Under the pieces are notes generated by a model. It had not been told where the DNA came from. It worked only from the letters and a program-made list of their open reading frames with translations, and made no database searches. A stretch of DNA of 64,000 nucleotides from Falciphora oryzae (taxonomy: Eukaryota > Ascomycota > Sordariomycetes > Magnaporthales > Magnaporthaceae). Where the stretch lies: assembly GCA_000733355.1 (NCBI GenBank), contig JNVV01000014.1, forward strand, positions 124,001 through 188,000. The letters are read 5' to 3'. Shown here piece by piece: positions 11,629-22,399 of the stretch (its first letter is position 1; each line of letters opens with the position of its first letter). A program made the position numbers and the translations under genes.

Positions 11629-13875
11629 GCAATGATTGGAATTGCGAGCGACTCCTCGGATCGGTCGAGGAGGAGTCGGAGAGCCGTGGCCGTTCAACTG
11701 GAGATTGTAGCGATTGACTGCAGTTGGACTGTTGGAGGCTGGTGGCTGGAGAGAGAGAGAGAGTTGAGAGTTTCCCTTGCAGTCGTGCCGGGTCAACAAG
11801 AAGCAAGCAGCCGCGACAAAGCATGACGTGCGGGGGTGCGAGGAACCAACCAGAGGCCAAGAAACCAAGCATTTTCCCGATTTTCCTGGTCCCGGCTGGG
11901 CCTCCTCGGCAGCGCAGGGGGCTGTGCATTCCATTTGGCGCCTCAGCCAATATCCGGCGGTCTTGGCAGTCGCGTCTCCTAGCCACGCGCCCTTTTTCTC
12001 TGGTTTTGGGGGCCAGCATGCTGCCCCCTCCCGCGCTTCCTACTGCACCCAAGAAATACCAAGGAAAATGGCATCGGCTCGAGGCTTACGATCGCTGCAG
12101 CTCCCGGCAGACAAGCTTCCCAAGACTCGTGCTCCCCACGATCCTCCCAGCCCTGCAGCCACTGAGCAAACAAGTTTCGCATTGTGACTATTTGAGGAAT
12201 CCCTTTCCCACGCCCTGTTCATCCGCTGGGCGGGTGTTGTTCATGCACAAACAAGGGGTGGAGTGCTGAGGGCGCCCGACGCTAATCCTGTTTTGCTGGA
12301 CTCAGGGGAAACCGACATCCAACCGTCACCGACTGCCCGGTTCAGAACAGCACAGTTCGACAGGATCCCAGCTCACTGGGTCCAGTTCGTCCGTGTTCAC
12401 TATGGGACAGTGCCGACGCGGTATTGATGGGCGTGCCAGCCTCCCGATGCAGTCTTGAATGGCGATTGACTGCCGGTCCGTTTCAGACCGCAGGCGTTGG
12501 TGGGGTGGATGACCTAAGACAAGACCAGATCATCAGCACAAAGCAGGAAATCATGCGACGAGCCGCGTCACGTGCCTTTGCCAATCGATGCGCTCCGACA
12601 GCATACCGACCGCACGTGACCTCACAAGTCCGACTTTCGGCCGGCCCTCCTGCCTGAGTCTGTTCCGGGTTCCGGCTCCCTCGGGGTATCTGGCCCGGCA
12701 CGACGGGGCTCCCAACGGCATAGCTACCTAGATACACGACCGCGTTTCTATTCTCGATCGCGACTCAGGCGCTGGCTGCATCCCCTGTATCATGCACCAC
12801 AAGTTGCGGTTGCGCTCTCCGATCATTTTCCTCTCTTGATTGTCACCCGGACTCGCCAGTCGACCTAGGGGTCGGGCGCCCTCTCATGCTCAGCTGCTCC
12901 CCGAACTGACAGCTCATGGCAAGCGCCTCGTGGGTTCTTGACTCTGGCTGGCTTGCATCAGCGCCCATAACAATGGCCGACTTTGACAAGAAGCGCAACG
13001 TGCCCCGCATCACATACCCCAAGACGGCCACCCGGCTGATAGGGTACCATTGCCCATGCAGTCCCTTTTGCTGAACAGATAACGTTATCTTGGATACGAC
13101 ACCACAGCGAGATGCTCGATATTACCTCTGGCAGTGTGGTTATCGGCAGTCGATGGTGGGGAGCTGTCAATCCTCTCCGGTCGACCGCCATTGCTCGGCA
13201 CCCAGTCCTCGATCCTTCTTGTCCCGCTTTTTCTTGTTCTGTTGTAACCGCCATTGACTGCAGCTATGCCAAGGCCAACGGTCAGCTTCCTCCTGTGGAA
13301 ACGTTCCGACGCGATGCGACCCTCAAAAGGCACGTCGTGGTGGACATGTCGCTTTTCGTCCTCTTAGTCGACTGCATCAGGCAGGTCCCATCTTGATTAT
13401 TTACCATGGCACACGATAGCGTCTTCTTGTCCAGTCAGCACTTGGCCCTATATGACACTAGGCAACTGTCGTTGGAATTGGGTGTGTCCAATTGCAACAC
13501 ACCGAGCACCCCTCCGATGCTCGACGTCCTCGTCAAGGCACATGTTTCCTGGTATCCGTAGCCCTTGGATCCGCCGGGACAAGGTGTCGCTCGACTTTCC
13601 CTCCCAACAGACGAAATGGGGGCCATAACACCCCTAAAGAGTGGCAGTGCTCCATGTGCCGAGTACTCGTTGGTTCCGCTGACAGCCTCGTGGTGCTTGG
13701 CAGCGCCTTATTACACCTGATGGATCGCGACAAAGGCCCATCCCGCGCGGTCGCTCCCCGCTTGCCCGCGTCTGGGCGACCTTAGGAGCACATCGTTGCT
13801 TATCGGCTTCCGGCCTCGCTAGCATCACGAGAACATGGCTTTCGCCCATGGCGTCAATATGGTGTAGAGGACTCC
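11629..13875. other. Long divergent intergenic region
   Basis: The 2.5 kb between the divergent GH76 gene and the HExxH gene contain a GA microsatellite (about 11750-11765) and pyrimidine-rich patches, but no ORF I recognise. A short open stretch starting MADFDKKRNVPRITYPK at 12973 soon hits a stop and has no recognised relative. Confidence 0.45.
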
Positions 13876-13883
13876 TATATAAG
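13876..13883 (+). promoter_or_regulatory. TATA box of the HExxH gene
   Basis: TATATAAG lies 111 bases before the ATG at 13987 and is followed by a pyrimidine-containing leader; this is the clearest core promoter in the window. Confidence 0.55.
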
Positions 13884-13986
13884 CACCGGTGTCCTGCCCC
13901 ATTCAACCCGCCTTCCCTGTCCCGGGACGACAGGGGCGGGCATGCTTCCATAGAGAAAGAACACATCCACACAGATACCCACAAAC

Positions 13987-15228
13987 ATGCGCTCTTCCCT
14001 ATCCGTCGCCGGCCTTGTCGCCGTTACATCCCTCGCGTATTCAGCTACGGCCCAGCTCAACAAGCCTTACCTGACCAATCCGGAACTGCGCAATGCCGAT
14101 GTGTGGTGGCGTCAGGAAGGTCATATGAGGGCTGACCTCCCGGAGCACACGTACAGGTCTGAGGATTGGGATAATAACTATATCCCGGAAGCCGTAAGTC
14201 GCCCCCCGCGGCTTTCGGCGTTGCGTTTTCACGTGGACTTGGGTTTCAGGGACTATGGGGTAGGATTGGACTGACACCATCCAGTTCCTATCCCTCTACT
14301 ACAAACAACCCAGCTTCAACTACAGCATTTGGGACGTGGAAACCAAAAATGTCTACTTCTCCGATTGCCCATACCCCAACGCCGTGAGCCGCCACCGGGG
14401 CTCTCAAAAGTCCTGGGACGACATCTTCCGGGAGTTTTCCAAGAGCCCCGTTGGTATACGGGCACACATGTCCAATCTCCTCATCATCCCTGATGGCTCG
14501 CTCGTGGACTACGCGGGCTACGCACCGGCTACCGCAGCCGTGCTTCTCTCCCAGTATTTCCACCAGCCCACCATCATCCACGAAGGGTTCCACGGTATCG
14601 ACATCATCGCCTTTCGGAACGAGGTCACGGGCCGCTACTCGGAATCGCACAGCTGGTGGAGCGCCTACGACAAGGACAGCCATGTTATGACCGACTACGG
14701 CCAGAACAACGTAAGTATATCCGCCTTGATATCATGCCCGGTTTCATTTCTGGAGCGGGTGTCTTTATACAGCTGTCACTAGAACACGCGGCCTGCCTGG
14801 CCGGAAGTCCAACTAACATGCACGCACAGCAAAACGAAAACTTCGCCGAGACGGGCCACTGGGCTATCGCCGACATTACGCGCGGCCTGGCCACCTACAC
14901 GCCCTGGCGGTCGCAGGTCGCGACTCAGCTGAACCACCTGCGCGCCAGGCTGGACCTCGTCCTGTTCCCGGGCGGCTGGCCTGCGGGCGGCACCTGCACG
15001 GGCAAGGTCGTCTCGGGGCCCATCGTCGACAAGCGCACCCTCGCGCGCCTGGACCTCGCCGGGGGCAGCCGGATTATGGGCGGCGGCGACAGGAGCCTCG
15101 AATGGGCCATGCCCAAACGCCCTGGTACCGAAGGCGTGCCTATTATTGAGCTGCCCGACGACCTCGACTGGACCCCGCCTGAGCCGGTGTCGCTGCATGG
15201 TCGTGGGCCCTACGACCGTACTGCTTAG
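13987..15228 (+). CDS. Secreted protein with HExxH motif, function unknown
   Basis: Exons 13987..14193, 14285..14710 and 14830..15228 give 343 aa; the introns of 91 and 119 bp are phase 0 with GT-AG ends. Residues 1-22 are a signal peptide (MRSSLSVAGLVAVTSLAYSATA). Near the mature N-terminus is a conserved-looking block ADVWWRQEGHMRADLPEHTY. Residues 168-172 are HEGFH, a zinc-metallopeptidase-type HExxH, in QPTIIHEGFHGID, followed by NEVTGRYSESHSWW, which supplies further His and Glu residues that could bind metal. The overall look recalls the fungal conidiation-specific protein 13 group, but that is from memory and unverified. No pro-domain or known peptidase fold is evident. Treat peptidase activity as a hypothesis. 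Confidence 0.82.
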
Positions 15229-15800
15229 GGGGGCTGGCGGGAATTGTGCTGGGCCGACTGAATGTGACTAGTTTATGTTGGCGTCGGACAAGAAATTGCT
15301 CCATCATGGCTAACATCTATCCCATTTGTCCTCTCTCTAACGATGATCTACTTTTGATTTCATTGCCGAATCGCGACAACCGTTCTCGAGTGGCTCTAAT
15401 CTGGAACATGGTCTTTGCCCTAGAGAGTTCGGCGCCGACACACAGGTGCACCGTCTCCTTGCTTCCGATGGTCGCGGAGGCTTCTCTATAAGCTCCCAGG
15501 TCTCGGCTCCCGACGGCAGGGAAGTTGAGCGCGCAAGTCCTCTTGGCTGGGATGGTCTTACGCCACCCCGTGGCTGGACAAAGAATGCCGGAACACGGTG
15601 TCAGAACGAATGCTGATAAGCTGTGCCATCGTCGAGTAGAACGGGCAACGACTACACGGGGCACAACCAGATAGAGAAAAGGGCTTGATTCCATGAGGCT
15701 ACTGGTTGTCAGAAAGGGAAGATGGTAGATGGAGAAAAACAATACATTGTTGAATGGAAGCTATTTATATGTATGTATCATCATGGACCATGGCCACGTT
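15229..15800. other. Convergent intergenic region
   Basis: Lies between the 3' ends of two converging genes. No coding region is supported; it presumably holds both 3' UTRs. Confidence 0.5.
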
Positions 15801-16799
15801 TTAAATCTTGAGCATCCTGCTCCGCGAAGTCCACCCGGCCGCCTCGACCGAGCGCTTCGTCATGACCTTGACGCTCTCGGCGTAGTTGCTGGTGCCGCGC
15901 TTGGGGTCGGCGTCGCGCTGCTTGCACGTCTGCTTCTCGCCGGCCTTGCCGCGGTCGCCGTCGACGGCGGCGAACTTTTGCTTCTCGCTCGTGGTGGCGA
16001 TCATGTTCTTGGCCGCGGTGGGCGTCCAGCCGTTGATGAAGTCGCCGTGCGAGCAAAAGACGTTTGCGCCGCACGACTGGCGCACGGGCGCCTCTCCGTC
16101 CCACCCCTGGGGAAGCACGCGGCGCAGGTCGTAGCGGATGCTGAAGCGCAGCTGGGGCATGGACTTCATGCCCTTGGGGCACCAGTTGGGCGTGCCGTTG
16201 GCGCGGTCCTTGTAGGCCGTCTCGAGCGTGGCCTCGTTGACGCACTGGGGGAAGTAGAGCAGCGTCTGCAGGTGGGTGCTGCACGTCTTGGAGGGGAACC
16301 CGTTGCGGTCCGCCGGGGCCGGGTTCTTCTCCGACTCGCACATCCACTCGACCTTTGCGCCCGCCGGCATCTCGGCCGCCGTCTTGGCCACGGCGTTGCC
16401 CGCGACCATTTTCAGGTTCTGCGGGATGGCGACCTCGGCGGGCGTCTCGCCCAGGTTGTAGTAGGCGCTGAAGCGCGCGACGGGCACCGGCTCGTACGTC
16501 TTGCCCGCGTCCTTTGTGTAGAGGAGGGTGGGCACCCAGTAGACGGACAGGTCGTTGGGGTTGTCGGCGTTTGTGCACGACTTTTGCAGCTCGGCGCTCG
16601 AGTTGGTGGTGGCGGTGACGGCGTCGGCGCCGAAGAAGGAGTGAAGGTGCGACTTGTCGAACGATCCTGGGAACACGATGGGGTCGATGTTCTTGGTCAT
16701 GAAGGGGGAGGGCAGGTTGACCTGCGTGTAGGCGAGTGCCGCTTGGGCGAAGAGGCTGCCGGCGAGGGCGCCGCTGAAAAGAACGGAAGAGGATGGCAT
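15801..16799 (-). CDS. Secreted DUF1996-domain protein
   Basis: A single minus-strand exon of 332 aa, with a signal peptide of about 22 residues (MPSSSVLFSGALAGSLFAQA). The DUF1996 pattern follows: IDPIVFPGSFDKSHLHSFFG near the N-terminus, then LSVYWVPTLLY, a WMCESE segment, a Cys-containing HLQTLLYFPQC, and CPKGMKSMPQLRFSIRYDL. Members are fungal extracellular proteins of unknown biochemical role, often next to carbohydrate-active genes. The conserved HxHxFFG-like motif is intact. The C-terminal 70 residues are basic and less conserved. The start is the first ATG, immediately before the signal peptide. Confidence 0.9.
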   Translation of the reverse strand: MPSSSVLFSGALAGSLFAQAALAYTQVNLPSPFMTKNIDPIVFPGSFDKSHLHSFFGADAVTATTNSSAELQKSCTNADNPNDLSVYWVPTLLYTKDAGKTYEPVPVARFSAYYNLGETPAEVAIPQNLKMVAGNAVAKTAAEMPAGAKVEWMCESEKNPAPADRNGFPSKTCSTHLQTLLYFPQCVNEATLETAYKDRANGTPNWCPKGMKSMPQLRFSIRYDLRRVLPQGWDGEAPVRQSCGANVFCSHGDFINGWTPTAAKNMIATTSEKQKFAAVDGDRGKAGEKQTCKQRDADPKRGTSNYAESVKVMTKRSVEAAGWTSRSRMLKI

Positions 16800-18648
16800 C
16801 CTGTGCTAAAGAGTGAAAAGAGTTTGTTGAAGTGAAAGTAAGGTTGACGGCTTGGTCAGGGAAAACGAAGGGACGAGACGGAAAGGAGAAGAGCGGGCAA
16901 GGGAAAAGGTCAAGGAAAACAGGCCTTGAGGGAGAAGAGACATGATGCCTTCTTAGGCGGGAGCAAGGCGGCCATTTATCCTTCTGAAGCCATCACTGCC
17001 CCTCGGCGGCTCGGAGAGCTCAAAGATCCAAGATCGTGAGTTGCAAGCGAGGTGCAGCATTCACTCGCCCCTTCACTCTCCACTTTCATCAAAATGCAGA
17101 GTCTCAACACGGGCCAGGTGGATCTGCGCAGGGACGCCAGTGGGCTGAAACTACGACCCTGCCGTGGTGATCTCCGCAAGCATGGGAACCCACTCGGACA
17201 TTTCCAGATGAAAGCCGGGGTTGACATGTCTGGAATAGATGGGATGCGCCGTTGCTTCCCCTGGAGGGCTAGGATACCTTCCTATTTCGACTCGACACCA
17301 TCTTGGCCTGTTTGGCGACGTCGCGATAGACAACCAAGCGTAGACGCGGCGTCGCTACAGAGACATAAGCGCGGGCGCGACATCGCGACGGAGACACAAG
17401 CGCAGACGCGGTGTGTTACTCCGAGTGGAATGGCGGCCCAAGGAGCATGGGTGCAGAAGCGAGCTGCCTTCATGGATGGTCCTGACGTCGTGCGAGAAGG
17501 AAGTGGCTGGCGGCCTTTGCCGCTGTTTATGGCATAAACGCGGCGACGGTAACGGAAACCAATCCCACCAATTGGGTGGTTCTCCTTTCTTGCGCAGGTT
17601 TTCAAGCAGGACTTGGTTCATGGATCTTCTTGGGCAACTCGTGGCGTTCTTTTGACTTTTCTATCCCGTGCAGTTTTGTCGCATCAAACGGTAGCTATGT
17701 CTCACTGACTCGCTGTCGACGTTACCGCGCAGGGTATCTCGTGGACCACTTCAGGGACCTACTGAGGGCCCTTGGTTGGCGGTTTGGCCTGCTGGAGCCG
17801 GGCCTCGCCTGACGATCGTAGCATATGTGGGTTTGCGGGCGCTACAGAAATGAACATCGTGAGCAATACCAGTGTTGGCGGAGGCGTGCGGGCAACCGGT
17901 GTCGTAAAATAGGGGTGAGCAAAAACCCCTCTCCTCTTTAGATGGTATAGTCATCAGCGCTTGGGCGTTTGTACATCCTTTTCGGGGTGCCTAATGGGTC
18001 ATATCGAATCCGAGGATCGAACGTCGGAGAGACCTACAATTTTTACATAAGGCGGAACAATCTTCGGCGCGATTGTCGCAAGTAGCCGCAGATGGAGAGT
18101 AGGTGAGCAATTGAGATGCCTAGCCTTGGTCGCGATGGGCTGTCCGTGGTCTCGCTCCCGTCGTTCTCTGCCGGCAGCCCGGGGTCAGGGGCCTTGTTCC
18201 GTTTCCCGAGACTTGCACGACTGCCGGTGGCTTGGCGGGGCCGATGCGGAACGAACCTTGGGAGCCGGAAGCACTCCGAGTCTGGGATGCAGTATTTAAT
18301 GACGTACCCCTGGTGGGGAGCTGATCCCATCACGATTATTTAGCCCCGCCATGGGACAGGAACATTGAAGCCGAGTGATGAAATGGACGGACCCGAAGAG
18401 TCTTGGAACAATGTATGATATTAGCCGCCTTCTCCGCTGCTTAAACGCGGCGCCGCCACTGCCGGAAGGACGACGTCCGGCAAGGGCATCGGCAGCAGCG
18501 GGCGATGCTGCAGACACGGCGCCATGCCACAGCAGATGGTGATAATTAAACCGGGCCAGTTCCGCTGCTGGTACATTCTGTTGCTGTTGGGAGCATGCTC
18601 GAGACAAAGAAATCACGGGCCGGAAAGTGTTCTATTTCGCTATTGAAG
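16800..18648. other. Intergenic with short tandem repeats
   Basis: No supported gene. It is the shared upstream region of the divergent DUF1996 and feruloyl esterase genes. Close to the esterase, GGCTAA-type strings (reverse orientation) occur at about 18341 and 18421, resembling XlnR/XLR-1 sites of biomass-degradation genes; this is inference only. Confidence 0.4.
17318..17412 (+). repeat. Imperfect ~32-bp tandem repeat, three units
   Basis: Three degenerate units share a core like GACRTCGCGA..AGACA.AAGCG..GACGCGG. Seen directly; no function proposed. Confidence 0.5.
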
Positions 18649-19521
18649 ATGAAGTCCTTCCTCTCAACTGTTACCCAGGCGTTCGCACTCCTGGGCCTCT
18701 TGGGTAGCCATGTCGCCAACGTGGTGGCCGCGCCCTCGGCCGGCTGCGGCAAGACGCCGACCATCACGTCCGGCCAGGCGCGTACCTTGACCGTCAACAG
18801 CAAGCAGCGCCAGTACATCGTGCGGCTGCCCGAGCGCTACGACAACAGCAAGCCGCACAAGCTGGTCTTCACGTTCCACGCGCTCGGAGGCAACATGAAC
18901 CAGATAGCGACGGGCAACGAGGCCTACTACGGCCTGCCTCCCCTCGCCAACAGCAGCGCCATCTTCGTCTCGCCCAACGGCCAGACGGCCGGCTCGGCCT
19001 TTGGGCTGATGGGCTGGGGCAACGTGGGCGGCGAGGACATCCTGTTCGTGGACGCCATGCTGGCCGCCATCGAGGCCGACCTGTGCGTCGAGACGACGCT
19101 GCGTTTCTCCACCGGCTTCTCGTACGGCGGCGCCATCTCGTACGCCATCGCGTGCGCGCGCGCCGACGAGTTCCGCGCCGTCGCGCTCATGTCGGCGGGC
19201 ATCGTGAGCGGCTGCACGGGCGGCACCAAGCCCATCGCCTACTACCACCAGCATGGCACGCGCGACCAGGTGCTGCCCATCACGGGCGGGCGGCAGATGC
19301 GCAACACGTTTGTGCGCAACAACGGGTGCAGGGCCCAGGCGTCGGAGCCGCAGCCGCCGTCGGGCGGGCTGACCAAGGTCGACTACGCCGGCTGCGACCT
19401 CAAGTACCCGACCACGTGGGTCGTGTTCGACGGCGACCACACGCCGTCACCTCGTTTGAGCAGCCAGTCGGGCAACTTCTCGCCTCGCTATGTGTGGGAG
19501 TTCTTTTCTCAGTTCACCTAG
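18649..19521 (+). CDS. Feruloyl esterase, CE1-like (FaeB/FaeD type)
   Basis: One exon, 290 aa. An upstream in-frame ATG exists at 18595, but the one at 18649 is followed directly by a signal peptide (MKSFLSTVTQAFALLGLLGS) and is preferred. The mature protein begins near AAPSAGCGKTPT, typical of small secreted feruloyl esterases. The alpha/beta-hydrolase elements are present: LVFTFHALGGN (oxyanion region), the nucleophile S158 in GFSYGG, D206 in HGTRDQVLP and H264 in FDGDHTPSP. The family hydrolyses ferulate esters that cross-link arabinoxylan, helping xylanases and LPMOs. No carbohydrate-binding module is seen. It lies head-to-tail with the GT61 gene. Strong family call; exact subclass uncertain. 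Confidence 0.91.
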   Translation: MKSFLSTVTQAFALLGLLGSHVANVVAAPSAGCGKTPTITSGQARTLTVNSKQRQYIVRLPERYDNSKPHKLVFTFHALGGNMNQIATGNEAYYGLPPLANSSAIFVSPNGQTAGSAFGLMGWGNVGGEDILFVDAMLAAIEADLCVETTLRFSTGFSYGGAISYAIACARADEFRAVALMSAGIVSGCTGGTKPIAYYHQHGTRDQVLPITGGRQMRNTFVRNNGCRAQASEPQPPSGGLTKVDYAGCDLKYPTTWVVFDGDHTPSPRLSSQSGNFSPRYVWEFFSQFT

Positions 19522-20006
19522 GTCTTTCTTGGGTCGCCTTAGGGGGCTTCTGGCAGATGTTTTTGGGCGGAAGCTCGATTTGTTAGGACCGGTTCTGGTC
19601 ACTGTTTCGGCTTGTCGGTCATGAGTATGACATGGAGGAGGGGGGCGTTTTGGAAGTGGACGCGCGATTTTTAAGTTTGATAAGGGGCTGGGTTCGCGAG
19701 TCGCCGCCTCCCAGGCCCCGGGCTCCAACAAGGGATGCCGACTCGGGGCAGGCGACCCGCTGGCAGTGAGAGTGATTGATAGCCAAACGTATCAAACCGG
19801 CGACGCCACGCTGTTGGACACCTGGTCCTGGCATGTCGGTGACGCGGCTGTATCTGTCAAAAACACGGCAACACGGAACTTTGTCCCTGTGCCAGCTCGC
19901 AGAAAATGGAGGCCTGTTTTTGGTCTTGTCGTCTTTCTCAAACTGGCTAACTGCCGTCCACCCGCATCTTCAATTTACGCTTGCTTCACTTGCACCTTTG
20001 GCCAAC

Positions 20007-21569
20007 ATGATCAGCATACACGGCAGCAGGAGACGGCCTCGTGCCGTTTCCTTGTGTTTTTTGGCACTGGTTGCGGTTTGCCTGTTTATTGCCACCTGGC
20101 AGTGGCACCTTTTTAGCCAAGATATTTGGCACCCCTTGACGCGGGCCGGCATGACGACGTCTGTCCCTCTCCCGGAGCTAGCGCCTTTCCCAAGCGATTA
20201 CGATCTTAGCGAAGACCAGGCCATGTGCCACAAGATGTTCGGGCCCGGCTATTTCAAGCACATCGAGGCGCACCAGCACCCCTACTGCGAGCCTTCCTCG
20301 TCCAGCTTCCTGCAGTGCTTCTCGGCGCCGAGGCTGCCGGCGCCCTGGAGGTCCATGTGGAGCCACGAAAGGGGCGACCCCATCTGCATCGCCAGAGGAG
20401 TCTACTACGACCCGAGCAGCGACCTGCACTTCAAAGCCCACTGCAACGCCCGAGACTTTGCCGAGGAGTTCGCGCGCATGTCGCCGGAACAGAAAGCCAA
20501 ATCCAACGAGGACCTCGCCGGCGTCCCCAACCTCGCGGAGCTGGACTCGTACTGGGGCGACAGCGGTGTCGGCGGCGAGTTCAAGACGAACTGGCAGTTC
20601 GGCGCCATGGTCCCGCACTGCAGCCACAAGAATAACAACGGGGAGTGGCTCTACGTGATCCGCCGCGAGGGCACACAGAACGTCTGGCACAGGGTAATGG
20701 ACCTGTGGCAGGCCTTAATCACGCTGGACGCGATGCAAGTCGTTAGGAACCCGGCGACGGGCAGGCCGTGGATGACCAGGGACGACATCAAGTCCATGCG
20801 CATCGTCTTCGAAAACACCATCGAGCCGGATGGGGTGGACGACTGGTGGCGGATGCTGAACGGACAGGCGCCGGCCCAGATCGAGACGCTGCCAGCCGGC
20901 ACCTGCTACGGCAACATCCTTCTCCCCCTCGCGGGCTCGAGCAGCCCCTTCTGGGCCGCCCTGGGCGAGAACGTCTACCACGAGCCCTGCCAGGAGCAGT
21001 TCCTTATTAACGCCTTCCGCGAGCGCGTTTTCCGCCACCTCGGCATCTCCCCGCGGTCCTTCCACTCCCCGCCGAACGCGGACCCCGTCATCACGCTCGT
21101 GAACCGCACGCACAACCGGATCCTGCACGACGCCGACCGCCTAATGGCCAAAGTGCAGCGGCGGTACCCCAACTCGAAAGTCAACGTCGTCGACTTTGCG
21201 ACCATTGGCCTCCGCGAGCAGGTCGAGCTGGCCGTCGAGACCGACGTCCTGGTCGCGCACCACGGCGCGGCGCTGACGCACCTTTTTTTCCTGCCGCCGG
21301 ACGCGGCCGTGGTCGAGATGACGTCCAACAAGACGCGCAAGTTCCGCTCCGTCACGCGCATGCGCGGCATCGCGCACTTCGAAACCGACGTCCTTGAGGG
21401 GCCCGAGTACGAGCACCTCGTCCACGGCAGGCCGCTCCCGGTCGGGTGGCTGGCGGGGATGGAGGACGACAAGTGGCAGTCGCGGAAGTTTGCGTACGTG
21501 ATGGAGGAAGAGTTTCTCAACTCGGTGGACGCGGCTGTGCGCAATCAGCGCAATAGGAGGTATCGCTGA
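20007..21569 (+). CDS. GT61-family glycosyltransferase, type II membrane protein
   Basis: One exon, 520 aa from the ATG at 20007. The open frame extends upstream, but this ATG precedes a short basic segment and a transmembrane anchor (about residues 14-31, AVSLCFLALVAVCLFIATWQ), as Golgi enzymes require. The lumenal domain has the GT61 (DUF563) pattern: GEWLYVIRREGTQNVWHRVMD in the first half and NVVDFATIGLREQVELAVET followed by DVLVAHHGAALTHLFFLPP near the C-terminus. In fungi the family adds xylose or GlcNAc-type sugars to glycans or glycolipids; the donor cannot be read from sequence. The final 60 residues are the usual alpha/beta closure. Confidence 0.88.
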   Translation: MISIHGSRRRPRAVSLCFLALVAVCLFIATWQWHLFSQDIWHPLTRAGMTTSVPLPELAPFPSDYDLSEDQAMCHKMFGPGYFKHIEAHQHPYCEPSSSSFLQCFSAPRLPAPWRSMWSHERGDPICIARGVYYDPSSDLHFKAHCNARDFAEEFARMSPEQKAKSNEDLAGVPNLAELDSYWGDSGVGGEFKTNWQFGAMVPHCSHKNNNGEWLYVIRREGTQNVWHRVMDLWQALITLDAMQVVRNPATGRPWMTRDDIKSMRIVFENTIEPDGVDDWWRMLNGQAPAQIETLPAGTCYGNILLPLAGSSSPFWAALGENVYHEPCQEQFLINAFRERVFRHLGISPRSFHSPPNADPVITLVNRTHNRILHDADRLMAKVQRRYPNSKVNVVDFATIGLREQVELAVETDVLVAHHGAALTHLFFLPPDAAVVEMTSNKTRKFRSVTRMRGIAHFETDVLEGPEYEHLVHGRPLPVGWLAGMEDDKWQSRKFAYVMEEEFLNSVDAAVRNQRNRRYR

Positions 21570-22399
21570 TATGGAAATACATCGTTTTTCTTGGTTTACG
21601 GTGTAATACTCTGCCAGGGCTCGGCCACAACGCGCCACATTATGCAGCGGCTCCCCTTCGCCGCCAGTCGTTATCTGCCTAGGTAAGCTCGAATGGGAGG
21701 CTGGGCCTCCACGACCACCGCACGACTCCCTACAGTAAAACCTCCGTGACTCCTCCGACTCGTAGCCGGCTAGCCCCCACGATAATCGATGATTCACGGG
21801 CCGCAATCGTGCCATGTCCAAACAGTCACTGAATGGATCCTGCGGGTCGGTTCCTAGAGGAGCTGGCATTCCATTTCGGAGGCACGGCTCGGGTGCTGGC
21901 TACGTTGAACGACCCTCAGATAAACACCACACAAGTACGCCAACCCACGAATACATCTTCTAGCACAACCTCACTCCATCCTCCCGACCCTCTTTCGATT
22001 TCCCCTGGAACTCGTGCTTCTCCGGCCTGCGCATGCGGCTCTGTGGTTCTGGGACAGTTAGACCAGGTTGGAGCCAGTAGCAGAGACGAGAAAAGGCGGG
22101 ATGGCTTACCGGTGTTCGTCAGGGTCCCACAGCAAGAACCCTGATCGTCTGCTGCATCTCTCGCAGGCCTGCCTCGTTGCCTGACTATTCTGGATCTAGC
22201 AGGGTCTGGTGTCGAGAGGTCGTGGTCGGGTAGATGGCGGCGCTGCGTAGCTGGAGCTCGGTGTGTGGAAGGGCCGTTGCGAGAGTCCCATGTACCGGAA
22301 TAGCCATGTCGATCTGGAGTTCCCGCAAGGGCCGAGTAGCTGCAGAGTTCTTAGCAGATGTTGCGTGTGCTTTCTGCCAATGTTGATTACTCACTCCGG
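21570..22399. other. Gene-poor DNA at the left edge of a mosaic repeat region
   Basis: No supported coding region. It leads into the duplicated blocks at 22.4-23.2 kb. Confidence 0.4.

Noticed and set aside
15729..16835. 368-codon ORF opposite the DUF1996 gene
   Set aside because: Antisense shadow; the minus-strand frame has a signal peptide and the DUF1996 motif.
17930..18045. Possible tRNA gene (A-box-like GGTATAGTCATCAGCG and a CGAATCC-like B-box)
   Set aside because: Spacing is too long, no acceptor stem pairs, and the anticodon arm cannot be drawn.
18664..19440. 258-codon antisense ORF in the feruloyl esterase
   Set aside because: Shadow frame; composition is Arg/Val/Gly-rich with no motif, while the sense frame has the full catalytic triad.
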